In this document: positions 1 through 10,078 of the stretch, in pieces
Position numbering within the stretch: the stretch's first letter is position 1
Layout: the number at the start of each line of letters is the position of its first letter
Assembly (NCBI GenBank): GCA_963556495.2
Contig: OY747713.1
Location: forward strand, 30,979,961 to 31,043,960
Reading direction: 5' to 3'
DNA: 64,000 nucleotides
Source: Valencia hispanica
Taxonomy: Eukaryota; Chordata; Actinopteri; Cyprinodontiformes; Valenciidae
The notes under the pieces: generated by a model
Database searches by the model: none
The model's input: only the letters and a program-made list of their open reading frames with translations
What the model was told of the DNA's origin: nothing
Program-made: the position numbers and the translations under genes

Positions 1-164
1 TAGATAGCTGCACACTTCTATCCAACAGAACGTTAACGTCTCATCTAATCAGATTATTTTTCGCCATATTGCTGGATCGCCTACATGACTACTTTATGGT
101 ACTCCTCAATTAAGGCCAAATTTGGGGATTACTTGATAATGTTTTGTATTTTAAAAAAAATTGT

Positions 165-345
165 TGCGCCTCCAGTCTTTGAGAGCTACCATCCAACACA
201 CCTGAATCAAAAGAACTGCCTGTTACCAAGCCTCAGAGTTGAATGAATGCTCATGAGGGAATTTAGTTTTTCTATTCAAGCGTTTTAGAGCAGGGATGCA
301 TCTAAAAGTTACAGGATGGTAGCTCTTGAGGACTGGGGACTCCTG
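165..345. mobile_element. Palindromic MITE-like repeat
   Basis: The two ends form an imperfect inverted repeat. The segment around 169-194 (key core gagctaccatcc) is matched by the reverse complement around 314-340 (core ggatggtagctc), about 22 of 26 bases. This resembles a short palindromic repeat common in fish genomes whose ends read like CCTGGTCCTCGAGGGCCACC. No coding capacity. It lies immediately before a Tc1 relic. The family name is not certain. Confidence 0.5.
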
Positions 346-1015
346 GTGTAGCTCCTCCAGAGTTACCATGGACCTCTTGACTGCTTCTCTGATTATTAAT
401 TAATTTCTAACAATAAAATGTTCAGATGTTGGGATACTGTTTTATACCCTAAATCTGCTTTAGTCTTCTACCCAACTATTTCTCTGACCTTTCTATTGTG
501 TTTTCCTGGTCTTCATGGTGCTGTTTCTAATGTTCTCTAACAAACCCTTTGAAACCTTCGAAGAAAAGCTATATTGAAATTTTGATTATTTCCTTTGGGG
601 TATCACAGTAAAGGTGGCTGAATTTATCTGCTCGTCACACTTTTCAGACCTTTTTTTCCTTGAAATGTCGACGATCATATATCTTTTTTCACAATTTTAC
701 ACTGCTTTGTGTTACTCTATCATAGTGGTGCACAATATTAGGAAATTGTGAGATAATGGTATTGCAATGACAACACATGAAGCGTAAAAATCCACATTGT
801 TCCCAGTCATCTCATTGTCATTTGTCATTAAATTGCTTCCAGCAGGCATTTGCTGCAGTGAGGCTTCATCTAACTGCCTACATCATTAGGCAGTTAATAT
901 TACACAAACTAAACTAGCAATATCTGTGCAACTCTGGTCTGTTACATACAATTTCAATGAAATACATCCTTGTATGTGGTTGTGACGTGACAAAGTATGA
1001 AAAACACTATCTGTT
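346..1015 (-). mobile_element. Decayed Tc1-like element, 5' part
   Basis: The stretch opens with a segment (about 349-395) matching the antisense of the N-terminal helix-turn-helix region of a common fish Tc1 transposase, and continues with the region antisense to the transposase start and 5' leader. Many substitutions and stops destroy any reading frame. The 3' half of the transposase is absent. Orientation is minus. Confidence rests on recognition of the family, not on an intact motif. Confidence 0.6.
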
Positions 1016-1605
1016 TGAGAAAATAAAATTTTAGTGACCCTTTAGAAAGTAATCTTTGCTTTCATTGTGTCGCATTCAGCCTGAGCTTTTTCGTTTCCAT
1101 TAAAGGCAATAGAGCTCATTGGAATACAAGTTAAATAATGTAATTTTTTCCCCCCCTTTTGCACCTACCCCTAAAGGCTGCAAACGGTTACTGTCATACA
1201 TGCTCCAGCCACTGTAGCATGTTATGTATGTTCATCCATTCACTGCTTTGTAGAGAAGTTGTGCAGCTGGGAACCCCATCATCAGAGTGTTCTGGTGAAT
1301 TCTGCTAAAAAGAGTGTGGTCATCAAGCGCTTTCCATTTGCTTTTTATTGGCAGCTAACTGTGAGGTCGATGTGTGAGGGGCGCCTTCAGGATCATTAGT
1401 GATTTGTTGTTTGGTATGGCCAGGGGTGGAATTGGGGCTGAAGAAGCAGGAAAAGTTAGCTTAAGCTTCTAGCAGAAATGAATGCTCTTTTGTTTGATTA
1501 TTCATTTGATTTTAGCTTTTTGGTGAATTGAAGACGACTTTTTTCCCCCCAATTCCTCCCTGGACGACTGCATGCCAATTTGAGCTTCTCCATTTGTGGT
1601 TGTGT

Positions 1606-1653
1606 ATGTGTGTGTGTGTGCGTGTGTGCGTGCGTGTGCGATTGTGTGTGTCC
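1606..1653. repeat. GT-rich microsatellite
   Basis: Alternating GT with CG interruptions (tgtgtgcgtg pattern). Simple sequence. Open frames through it are not genes. Confidence 0.8.
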
Positions 1654-2383
1654 TTCATAGGTCAGGTTTCTCTAAAAACAAGCTCCAAGCACAGAGCTCA
1701 AGGTAAGCATTTTCATGTCGAACCCAGGAAACCCCTTCCTTACCTTTCTGTGGCTGAGGTTCTGCTCAGAACAGAAAGGTTTCCACAGTGTTGTCTTTCG
1801 ACTTATGAAGGTGTTCCCTTTCTTGATTTAAAAGATCAAAAGAGCGCGAGTGTCCTACCCTTCTTCTCCCCACACCTCTCTCGTCCTGTCTTAAGCCCTG
1901 CTGCCAGCTCTGATAGCGGCTCGAAGCATCTCTGCTCACATGAGCTGAGTCGAAGAGGTCATTTCAGTCTTCACAGAGGTGACAGTGTTGCTTAAAGTGT
2001 CATCTGTGCTACAGTAAAACAGCCAGCCTGTCAAGCTGAAGAAATCTCTTGGCATTCTGTTTTTAGCACTGTGTGACACATGCTGAACGCTCTGTTTTCT
2101 GTTCGGAAATGTATCATCAGGAGGTCTGGTGTTATCCTTTTATAGCTGGTATGTTTCAGTTTAGAAACACATTGATTTTCCCATAAGTGATTGATTCCTT
2201 CCTGCCAAAACAGCAGAGGAATGCAGCCAGTGAGCTCAGCATTTTTCCTCACCGTTTGTCGAGTTCATTGATTATGGACGGGAGCTAGATCAATTTCATA
2301 TTTGCTGTAATTTTAAATGCCCCATTTAGCTCTTAAATATTTGTCCATATTTGTGACACTAGATCCATATACCCTATTACATT

Positions 2384-2846
2384 CAGTGCCATGCAAAATC
2401 CTTCATAAGTTTTTCACGTTTTCAAGTTTCATCCACAAGCTTTAATTGATTTTATTGTGCTTGTATGAGCTAGACCAACACAAAGATGAACATAATTGCA
2501 AATTGAACTTTTTTTTGCCACATACCAAACACTGTTTGTGGGAGAGAAAGCAACGCAGTGCATTCCTCTGAACACCTTATCCCTTTGGTAAACATGGTGG
2601 TGGCAGCATAATGCTGTGGGGATGCATGCTTGTCAGCAGGGACAGCGAAGATGGCCAAACTGGATGACTACAAATGCACACCACACTTTTCAGAACTTAT
2701 CAGTTAAAAATGGTGAAAAACATATATGTATATCACATTTCTACACTATTTTGCGTTGGCTTATCAATAGAATCCTAAATAATCATGGTTGTTACATGAT
2801 GACATGTGACAACGTTTAAAAGGTGGGAATACTTCATCAAAAGCAT
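2384..2846 (+). mobile_element. Tc1-like relic, non-autonomous
   Basis: The left end (cagtgccatgcaaaatcctt) resembles the terminal inverted repeat of the common fish Tc1 family (cagtgccttgcaaaagtatt). At about 2588-2627 the plus strand reads KHGGGSIMLWGC, the well-known mid-catalytic-domain stretch of Tc1 transposases. The right part contains the cacaccacacttttcag segment typical of the family's 3' region, and the right tip (about 2826-2846) is decayed. Most of the transposase is gone. Confidence 0.65.
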
Positions 2847-3198
2847 TTGTTTTACAAATGTCATCATTAACTGATTAAAAATAAACATATTAAGAAAATG
2901 GATTTTCATAAGAAATGAACAATGCAAGCTCTTCATAATTTGTGGATGCTCTTACTTTCATGGTAATTGGAAAAAATGGTGGACTTGAACATTTTTAAGA
3001 CATTCCTTCTGTATGTCTTCATTATGTGAGCTGCTAAAAGTGATCTATTCACTTTTTCCATTTAAACAAAAAAAAACAAACACTGAAATTTATTTGTCCA
3101 TCCTTTTAAAGCAGAGAAAACCATTACCAAATAACATCTTTAAATGATGCATAATGAAAGACAGCATAATGTCTCAGTACAGGAGACATTATACTCCA

Positions 3199-3201
<3 letters not shown>

Positions 3202-3230
<29 letters not shown>
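3202..3230. repeat. (GT)n microsatellite near exon 5
   Basis: About 14 uninterrupted GT units, ending 104 nt before the acceptor of the 60-nt exon 5. Intronic GT/CA tracts can bind splicing regulators, but nothing here shows that this one does. Confidence 0.9.
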
Positions 3231-3232
<2 letters not shown>

Positions 3233-3334
3233 ATGTGTAAGTATTTGTAGGCCATTCAGAAGTCTGTTATCAGTGATCGGAAGATGTTTGTAACCATCCA
3301 TGTCCTCTCCTGCCCCCTCTGTTGGCCACATCAG

Positions 3335-3394
3335 GACACTGCAATGGGACACAGACCCCTCTGTGCTGCAGCTGCAGGCTGATTCTGAGCTTGG
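3335..3394 (+). CDS. dync1i1: Dynein 1 intermediate chain 1, exon 5
   Basis: A 60-nt exon lies between a ccacatcag acceptor and a GG|gtacat donor. It enters and leaves in phase 2 and reads TLQWDTDPSVLQLQADSEL followed by a split glycine codon. This is nearly identical to the vertebrate DYNC1I1 segment TLQWDTDPSVLQLQ before the light-chain sites. The intermediate chain is the scaffold of the dynein 1 tail: it binds the heavy chain by its WD40 propeller and the light chains and p150-Glued by its N-terminal half. The exon ends in the glycine of LGR, the start of the Tctex1 (DYNLT) binding site. Because length is a multiple of three and phases match, skipping would keep frame. Too short to appear as an open frame of its own, but the match is very strong. 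Confidence 0.92.
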
Positions 3395-3509
3395 GTACAT
3401 CTTTCTCCTCTCACTCTTTTGAATAAAGGCTTTAGAAATCAACGCAAGACAGCTCTGGGTTTGTTGACAACACAATTGCAGTAATGAAAATGTCTTTGCT
3501 CTCATGCAG
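3395..3509 (+). other. dync1i1: dync1i1 intron 5 (115 nt)
   Basis: Very short intron with a gtacat donor and a tctcatgcag acceptor, phase 2. It is by far the shortest intron in the window; the others run from 217 nt to 22.7 kb. Confidence 0.88.
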
Positions 3510-3625
3510 GCGCAAGATGCAGAGGCTCGGGGCCTCTAAGATCACACAGGTAGACTTCCTTCCCAAAGAGGTGGTCTCTTACAGCAAGGAGACACAAACA
3601 CCAGCCAACACCCACTTATCTGAAG
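3510..3625 (+). CDS. dync1i1: Dynein 1 intermediate chain 1, exon 6 (light-chain sites)
   Basis: This 116-nt exon (phase 2 in, phase 1 out) follows ctcatgcag and ends at GAAG|gtattt. It reads RKMQRLGASKITQVDF, then LPKEVVSYSKETQTP and ANTHLSE. The first part is the DYNLT (Tctex1) binding region; the second contains the KETQT core, the KXTQT motif bound by LC8 (DYNLL). The wording VVSYSKETQTP matches vertebrate DYNC1I1 better than DYNC1I2 (IVTYTKETQTP), which is the main reason for choosing paralogue 1. Position 2 onward differs from human (KMQRLGAS for RLHKLGVS) while both binding cores are kept. It is joined to exon 7 across a 22.7-kb intron. Confidence 0.95.
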
Positions 3626-4335
3626 GTATTTATTTATATAAGCACCAAAATGTCAATTACATATTATTGTTTAAAAATTAGAACATCTTTCCTAAGAAAC
3701 TAAATTAATTTCCAGTAACTTTATGATTTTGACTTCTGCTAAAAACAGGTAGTCAGATACATCTCACCTAGGAGAGTTTTTCCTATATAGTGTCTACATA
3801 CATAAATGTTTAAATCTGTACATGTACCTGAAAATTTTAGTCAGATCATCAAGTCTCTTGGAATATACTAATTGCACTTATGAAGCAGAAATTTGCTGTA
3901 AATTACTCTGTGATTTTATTTGTGATTGATGCCATTAAGAAAAAAAAAACGAGCAGTTTTTTTTTCCTGTGTTGTGTGCATGGTCTGAGTCTGTAGAGAA
4001 CATGAGACCACATGTGCATCCATGCGAAAATGGGCATATTTGTGTCCCTGCGAGTGGGCGTTCGCATGTGTGCTGAGCTGCGGCCACTAAACACATCCAT
4101 ATGGCCAAATCTGAGCTTTATTCCCACATTGGAACAGGAAGAACAGCAGCGGTTTAAGGCGTGAAAGGTTGAAGCATTTTTCTTTTGGACTTAAATTGAT
4201 GTTTGGATAGAGGACGCCTGAAGTTGCTCCACAAAATTAATGTTTTGTTTCTCTGCTAATAGTTAATGCCTATATTTTTTGTAGAAATGTTCTCTTAACG
4301 TGCTGGAATGTCAATAGAAGGAATTCTTCTCCAAT

Positions 4336-4456
<121 letters not shown>

Positions 4457-4584
4457 TGCTCTCCCTCTCCCTATCGTTTTCTCGTTCTCCCCTTCTCTTG
4501 CCAAGACAGCTGGCAGCCATGTGACTGTAAAGGGGTTGTACTTCCTGCTTCCTGTCATTATAATAGATGGTCTGCTGTTGATTT

Positions 4585-4602
4585 CCCCCCCCCCCCCCCC
4601 CC
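4585..4602. repeat. Poly-C tract (18 C)
   Basis: Run of 18 cytosines, 130 bp after the CA tract. A homopolymer of this kind is prone to length error in sequencing. Confidence 0.9.
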
Positions 4603-5404
4603 TTTTACCGGCAACCACCGAACACATACACACGTCTGTCCTGATCTGCATCCTAATGGCCCGCTGCAGCCCCCTCATTTCCTCGGCAACCCCAGGAATA
4701 GATCACATATTCAACAAGTGCACGTGCACCCACTCATGCTTACACACGTGTTAACATATATGCACAACAGAATCACAATCGGTCGCATTTGGTCATGTTT
4801 GCATACACATATGAGGACTTGACAAACAAATTAGATAAAGACTAACAAGCTGTTTTATCCGGGTTAGGTAGCTAACATAAAAACAAACACGCTCTGTGAA
4901 CGGCGGCAGCAGTGCTTTGTGTCTTTTTATTTAGATTCATTTGTTTTCAGGAGGTCAGAGTGTGTCTGTGTGCATGTAACCCTGCATGCATGAGAACATC
5001 TGGGAACCAGAGCAGAGCTGTGGTGGTCTTCTGGGATATGACCCTGGTCCCAGGAGCCCTGCTCTTTGCAGACTACCACAAAGCTTGTGTGTCTAGAGTA
5101 AAGAAGAAAAAAAAAAAAAACGAGACGGTAGCACCTGCCTGCTTCTCTGGCTGTTTGTTTTTTCAGGTCTGTTTCTTTTTTTTTTTTGATTATGAACCCA
5201 ACTTACAAAGCTTATCTTATTTTAAGGTTACAGATGGATTTTTTGTGTGTGTTTAAAGTTCAAATTTTAGTTCAAACATCCAATTGGCTAAAAATTCAGA
5301 TTATGAAACTGTGCATATCACATGTTTTCTGTGTAATGGTTAGGTTTTTATTCTGGACTGGTCCTGATCAGTGTTTAAAGATGTAAACTCTTTCTGATCA
5401 GTGA

Positions 5405-5884
5405 ATGCACTACACATTATCGCTAGCAGGTCACGTTGACAGCAATACTTCTGAGTGTTTAAGTTGTCGCGGCCATTTTCAGCATCACGAGGTGTTTGGC
5501 TTGCAACCAAAGACTCCTTTAGTTTGCCTTGAAAGGGGCCAGTCGATGGAATCCACATTTGTTGTTTTTATCAAAGCGACCAACAGCAAAAGACATAATC
5601 GCGTCTCGTTCTTTAGACCACACACGCAGCAGAGTAGGGAGTGATGTGAACCAATAATCCCGATGGTCTGTGACTGGAACGAGACGTTCACATGGAACCG
5701 AGGATGCAGTTCGGCTCTGCCATTCTGTTTAGGTGACGAGTAAGCACTGATAGCAGCGTGGGTTGAATTGTGGAATAAGCAGGACAGGTCATTCTGTGCA
5801 TGCGTTAATTGCATTAAAAACATGAACCGCGTTAATTCTACCAAGTAATCGACCTGCGATAACGCGTTAATTTTGACAGCCCTA
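5405..5884 (-). mobile_element. hAT-like element, 5' fragment
   Basis: On the minus strand the segment begins at 5884 with tagggctgtcaaaattaacg, a terminal sequence of the kind found on hAT-type fish elements, followed by TAACGCG/CGCGTTA-rich subterminal repeats. Further in, a broken frame of about 119 codons runs 5485-5844 with no domain I can name. The other terminus is not found, so this is a truncated copy. Superfamily assignment is tentative. Confidence 0.45.
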
Positions 5885-6209
5885 CTTTTAAGTAAACATT
5901 GCTAGACGTTTGTCCACCTATTTATCATGAGATTAAAATTAAAGCAAAAAAAGAGGCATACTTTATGTGTTATGTGTGTTTACATTTTCCATTTGAAAAA
6001 GCTTTAAATTAAGTATTTATATATAAAATATTGTGATCATCTGCATTAACTGCCTGTGCTAGTGAGCCAAATTTAATCCATTCTAGAATTTCAGTCACGG
6101 GCCACAAAGAGCCCGAAGGCTTCACTTTGCAGACACTTGTTTTCTGTCAAGAGATGCTAGAGGCTGCTAAAGCGTGAAGTTAGATATCAGAAGATAACAG
6201 GAAGCTGAA

Positions 6210-7205
6210 CATCCATCCATTGTCTATACCCGCTTGTCCTTGCAGTGTCGTAGGGCAGTTGGTGGCCATCTCCAGGTGTCATTCAGCGACCGATTGCCAG
6301 TCCATCACAGGGCACACAGAGACCTACCTGACAAACAACCATACCATATACCATACCATACACACATACTCACACCTTAGGGCAATCTAGAGAGACCATT
6401 TAGAGCTGCAGTAGGTAACTTGAATAAAAGTAACTTTTTATGATATTTTCTAAAACTGTCCATATGTCCTTAAAGTAGGAAATGAGATTTGTAATCTGTT
6501 AACAAAAGCAGCTCAATTGGTCACGCGTACAGCCCCTACTGCGATTTGCAAGAATCCACCGGGCCTGATAGAAAACACCCAATCAGAGCCAGAGCAGCGT
6601 CTAATGGAGTGTCTGACATCTGTCTATCACTCCTCACACACACACCGCGACCCGCCCCTCGCACCGCTACGCATCTGGCTGCGCTCTGTCAGAACCAAGG
6701 TCAGAACAGCTTTTTGACTAGCGGCAAGAAGCTAGGAGTTAGCTATGGCCGAGCAACAGCCACCTTTTTAGCTCAGGTATAGACAACATCTTTTCTAACT
6801 GTGCGGAGGTGAGATTAAGTTTTGCTCTTACCGGTTCGCACTCCATGTTGCTTACACCACTTAGCTGCTTCAAGTCGCATAAGCTGTTTATCTTTGGCAG
6901 TTGTTACGCCAGTAGCGCAGCCGAAGGAGGGAAGAGGGCATTGGTGGCGGGCCTTGAGTGCATCGGTGAGGGAGGGGGAGTGAAGTGAAGCTTGTTTGGG
7001 TTTAAATTTTCAAGCAAAGTCTGCTCTCCTCTCTGAGTCACCTACTGCAGCTTTAACCTAACAGTCATGTTTTTGGACTGTGGGAGGAAGCCAGGGTAAC
7101 CTGAGAGACCCCACACATGCACAAGGAGAAGATGCAAACTCCATGCAGAAAGACATCCAAGTTGGGGTTCGAACCTAGGAACTGCTTGCTGCCAAGCAGC
7201 CTGCA
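6210..7205. mobile_element. Fish interspersed repeat split by a MITE
   Basis: The two outer parts, about 6210-6399 and 7057-7205, are consecutive pieces of one common fish repeat (catccatccattgtctatac ... ccagtccatcacagggcaca ... tttttggactgtgggagg ... atgcaaactccatgcagaaa). They are interrupted by the 649-bp MITE at 6404-7052. The same repeat family appears again at 19875-20012 and, in the opposite orientation, at 21055-21160. The repeat's class is not certain; the opposite strand has a tRNA-like B box, so a SINE-type origin is possible. Confidence 0.7.
6404..7052. mobile_element. TTAA-flanked MITE, copy A
   Basis: Terminal inverted repeats of about 17 bp: left AGCTGCAGTAGGTAACT, right (reverse complement) AGCTGCAGTAGGTGACT. 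The right flank is TTAA (7053-7056) and the left flank is TTAG (6400-6403), consistent with a TTAA target duplication with one change. The host repeat normally reads through TTAA at this point, which fixes the insertion site. No transposase. TTAA duplication is typical of piggyBac and Kolobok elements; the terminal AGCT does not settle which. Confidence 0.75.
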
Positions 7206-7440
7206 GAAGCCAAACATGTCAGAGGGAAGTTGATCTGTTTTATTCTTTTGAGGAGTCCAGGGGTCTCATTTATAAAATGTGTGCACTCAAAGAACCTTGC
7301 TCACCCAAATTTTGGACACAGAGGACACTGGCAGCGCAGCCAGTGAGATGGCAAAATGAAGAATTTAAGCCACTCAGACTTGTAGAGCTTCACACACACA
7401 CGAACACGCAACCGACAGTCAGTCCCCACGCATGAAAATA

Positions 7441-8230
7441 TACTGCTCAAAAAAAAAAAAGGGAACACTAAAATAACACATCCTAGATATGAATGAATGA
7501 AATATTCTTATAAAATACTTTTGTTCTTTTCATAGTTGAATGTGCTGTCAACAAAATCACACAAAAATGATCAATGGAAATCAAATTTATCAACCCATGG
7601 AGGTCTTGATTTGGAGTCACACTCAAAATTAGAGTGGAAGGACACACTACAGGCTGATCCAACTTTGACGTAATGTCCTTAAAAGCAGTCAAAATGAGGC
7701 TTAGTAGTGTGTGTGGCGTTCATGTGCCTGTATGACCCCCTTACAACGCCTGGGCATGCTCTTGATGAGGTGGTGGATGGTATCCTGAGGGATCTCCTCA
7801 TAGACCTGGACTAAAGCATCTGCCAACTCCTGGACAGACCATGGTGCAATGTTGGTGGATGGAGCAAGACATGATGTCCCAGATGTGCTCAATTGGATTA
7901 AGGTCTGGGGAATGGGCGGGCCAGTCCATAGCATCAATGCCTTCCTCTTGCAGCAACTGCGGACACACTCCAGCCACATGAGGTCTAGTATTGTCTTGCA
8001 TTAGGAGGAACCCAGGGCCTGCAGAACTACTCCTTTATTGGGGCTGTCTTGCTAATTGCCTATAATTTCCACCTGTTGTTTATTCCATTTCCACTACAGC
8101 ATGTGAAATTTATTGTCTATCAGTGTTGCTTCCTAAGTGGACAGTTTGATTTCACAGAAGTGTGATTGACTTGGAGTTACATTGTGTTGTTTAAGTGTTC
8201 CCTTTAAGTTTCTGTTTTTTTAAGTCTAGT
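7441..8230 (-). mobile_element. Internally deleted Tc1-like element
   Basis: The left end (ctgctcaaaaaaaaaaaagg, then gaacact) and the right end (agtgttccctttaagtttct) are the two termini of a common fish Tc1 element. The 3' third of the transposase and the 5' leader are both recognisable, but they are fused at about 8019 (cccagggcc|tgcagaac). The roughly 900 bp that should lie between, encoding the N-terminal two thirds, are missing. The right tip is degenerate. It lies only about 220 bp from the complete Tc1 element at 8448, in the same orientation. Confidence 0.8.
7701..8018 (-). pseudogene. Tc1 transposase C-terminal fragment
   Basis: Minus-strand remnant of a DDE transposase. It keeps QDNTRPHVAG (second catalytic aspartate) and SPDLNPIEHIWD (catalytic glutamate), and in another frame the C-terminal DTIHHLIKSMPRRC and a final HTHY. 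A frameshift separates the two parts, and the DNA-binding domain and first catalytic aspartate are deleted. It cannot encode a working enzyme. Its sequence is clearly different from the neighbouring 342-residue transposase, so the two elements belong to separate Tc1 subfamilies. Confidence 0.85.
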
Positions 8231-8447
8231 TTTTAATTTATTTATTTATACTTATTACTTCTCTTTCTGCTTGTCGTTCTGTCTTGGGTTCTGTTATCGA
8301 AGTTCATTAATAAAAGAGATGAGAGAGATTCCTTCAGATACTCTGAGGTTTTAATACAGACTTGGTTGATCAAACAAGGAGGTACAGCGTTAACAGAGAA
8401 ATATGCTATACTGACCTCCCTTCCAAAACAAGACACAGGATTATATA

Positions 8448-8732
8448 CACAAAAAAAATATATAAACGCAACACCTTTGTTTCTGGTCCCATTCTTCATG
8501 AGATGGACTTAAAGATCTAAAATTCATTCCAGATACACAATATTACCATTTCTCTCAAACATTGTTCACAAATCAGTCTAAATGTGTGATAGTGAGCACT
8601 TCTGCCTTGCTGAGATAATCTATCCCACCTCACAGGTGTGCCACATCAAGATGCTGATCTGACATCATGATTAGTGCACAGGTGTACCTTATACTGCCAA
8701 CACTAAAAGGCAACCCGGGAATGTGCAGTTTT
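8448..8732. repeat. Left terminal inverted repeat of Tc1 element
   Basis: Matches the reverse complement of 9796-10078 over almost its whole length, including the segment containing gtgcacaggtgtacc and gaatgtgcagtttt. The outer tip has several changes compared with the right repeat. Confidence 0.85.
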
Positions 8733-8766
8733 TTGCTTTATTGGGGGTCTGGGGACTCAGAACCGG

Positions 8767-9795
8767 TCAGTATCTGGTGTGACCACCATTTGCCTCATGC
8801 AGTGCAACACATCTTCTTCGCATAGAGTTTATCAGATTGTCAATTGTGGCCTGTGGAATGTTGGTCCACTCCTCTTTAATGGCTGTGCGAAGTTGTTGGA
8901 TATTAGTGGGAACTGGTACACGCTGTCGTATACGCCGGTCAAGCACATCCCAAACATGCTCAATGGGTGACATGTCCGGTGAGTATGCTGGCCATGCAAG
9001 AACTGGGACATTTTCAGCTTCCAAGAATTGTGTACAGATCCTTGCAACATGGGGCCGTGCATTATCTTGCTGAAACATGAGGTGATGTTCATGGATGTAT
9101 GGCACAACAATGGGCCTCAGGATCTCATCACGGTATCTCTGTGAATTCAAAATGCCATCAATAAAATGCACCTGTGTTCTTCGTCCATAACAGATGCCTG
9201 CCCATACCATAACCCCACCACCACCATGGGCCACTCGATCCACAACATTGACATCAGCAAAGCGCTCACACACACGACGCCACACACGCTGTCTGCCATC
9301 TGCCCTGAACAATGTAAACCGAGATTCATCCGTGAAGAGAACACCTCTCCAACGTGCCAGACGCCATCGAATGTGAGCATTTGCCCACTCAAGTCTGTTA
9401 CGGCGACGAGCTGGAGTCAGGTCAAGACACCGATGAGGACGACGAGCATGCAGTTGAGCTTCCCTGAGACGGTTTCTGACAGTTTGTGCAGAAATTGTTT
9501 GGTTATGCAAACCAATTGTTTCAGCAGCTGTCTGAGTGGCTGGTCTCAGACGATCTTGGAGGTGAACCTGCTGGATGTGGAGGTCCTGGGCTGGTGTGGT
9601 TACACGTGGTCTGCGGTTGTGAGGCCGGTTGGATGTACTGCCATATTCTCTGAAACGCCTTTGGAGACGGCTTATGGTGGAGAAATGAACATTCAATGCA
9701 CGGGCAACAGATCTGGTTGACATTCCTGCTGTCAGTAGGCCAATTGCACGCTCCCTCAATGCTTGTGGCATCTGTGGCATTTTGCTGTGAGACAA
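8767..9795 (-). CDS. Tc1-like DD34E transposase, intact frame
   Basis: An uninterrupted 342-residue frame, the normal length for a Tc1 transposase (about 340). Residues about 10-60 form the first helix-turn-helix (ALRERAIGLLTAGMSTRSVA), followed by a basic GRPR-like linker RRPR near 61-64 and a second DNA-binding part to about 125. The catalytic triad is complete: D156 in FTDESRF, D244 in QQDNARPH and E279 in SPIEHVWD, with exactly 34 residues between the last two. The protein cuts and pastes the element at TA sites by binding the terminal repeats. The start at 9795 lies directly inside the right inverted repeat edge; a second Met five codons later (MPQMPQ) is an alternative. No introns. Whether it is expressed or active cannot be told from sequence. 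Confidence 0.92.
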   Translation of the reverse strand: MSHSKMPQMPQALRERAIGLLTAGMSTRSVARALNVHFSTISRLQRRFREYGSTSNRPHNRRPRVTTPAQDLHIQQVHLQDRLRPATQTAAETIGLHNQTISAQTVRNRLREAQLHARRPHRCLDLTPARRRNRLEWANAHIRWRLARWRGVLFTDESRFTLFRADGRQRVWRRVCERFADVNVVDRVAHGGGGVMVWAGICYGRRTQVHFIDGILNSQRYRDEILRPIVVPYIHEHHLMFQQDNARPHVARICTQFLEAENVPVLAWPAYSPDMSPIEHVWDVLDRRIRQRVPVPTNIQQLRTAIKEEWTNIPQATIDNLINSMRRRCVALHEANGGHTRY

Positions 9796-10078
9796 AACTG
9801 CACATTCCAGGGTGGCCTTTTATTGTGGGCAGTATAAGGTACACCTGTGCACTAATCATGATGTCAGATCAGCATCTTGATGTGGCACACCTGTGAGGTG
9901 GGATGGATTATCTCAGCAAAGCAGAAGTGCTCACTATCACACATTTAGACTGATTTGTGAACAATGTTTGAGAGAAATGGTAATATTGTGTATCTAGAAC
10001 GAATTTTAAATCTTTAAGTCCATCTCATGAAAAATGGGAGCAGAAACAAAGGTGTTGCGTTTATATTTTTGTTGAGTG
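9796..10078. repeat. Right terminal inverted repeat of Tc1 element
   Basis: The partner of 8448-8732. Its inner edge abuts the transposase start codon, so the promoter of the transposase must lie within the repeat. The outer tip is the better-preserved end. Confidence 0.85.

Larger units (their letters stand above)
1..3334 (+). other. dync1i1: dync1i1 intron 4 (3' part)
   Basis: Non-coding sequence upstream of the first recognisable exon. I searched it by eye for the preceding dynein intermediate chain exon (the serine/proline-rich stretch around MSPSSKSVSTPSEAG) and did not find it, so that exon lies upstream of the window. The stretch holds a palindromic MITE-like repeat, two decayed Tc1 pieces, a GT-rich tract at about 1606-1653 and a (GT)n at 3202-3230. 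I see nothing else between 1020 and 2380 that I can name. Confidence 0.6.
8448..10078 (-). mobile_element. Complete Tc1-like transposon
   Basis: A 1.63-kb element flanked by TA at both ends (8446-8447 and 10079-10080). Long terminal inverted repeats of about 285 bp occupy roughly 8448-8732 and 9796-10078; the inner part of each reads aacgcaacacctttgtttct-like and continues through acaggtgtaccttatactgc. The right tip is CACTCAACAAAAATATAAAC, whereas the left tip reads CACAAAAAAAATATATAAAC, so the left end has decayed slightly. A single uninterrupted transposase gene fills the middle. It sits antisense inside intron 6 of dync1i1. Confidence 0.9.

Noticed and set aside
1..3334. Search for the serine/proline-rich exon 4
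   Set aside because: No matching frame with splice sites was seen.
7161..7190. GGTTCGAACC as a tRNA B box
   Set aside because: It is a palindrome inside the same repeat family, without tRNA structure.
9166..9720. 184-codon frame on the plus strand
   Set aside because: It lies wholly opposite the Tc1 transposase gene, whose catalytic motifs are in the minus frame.
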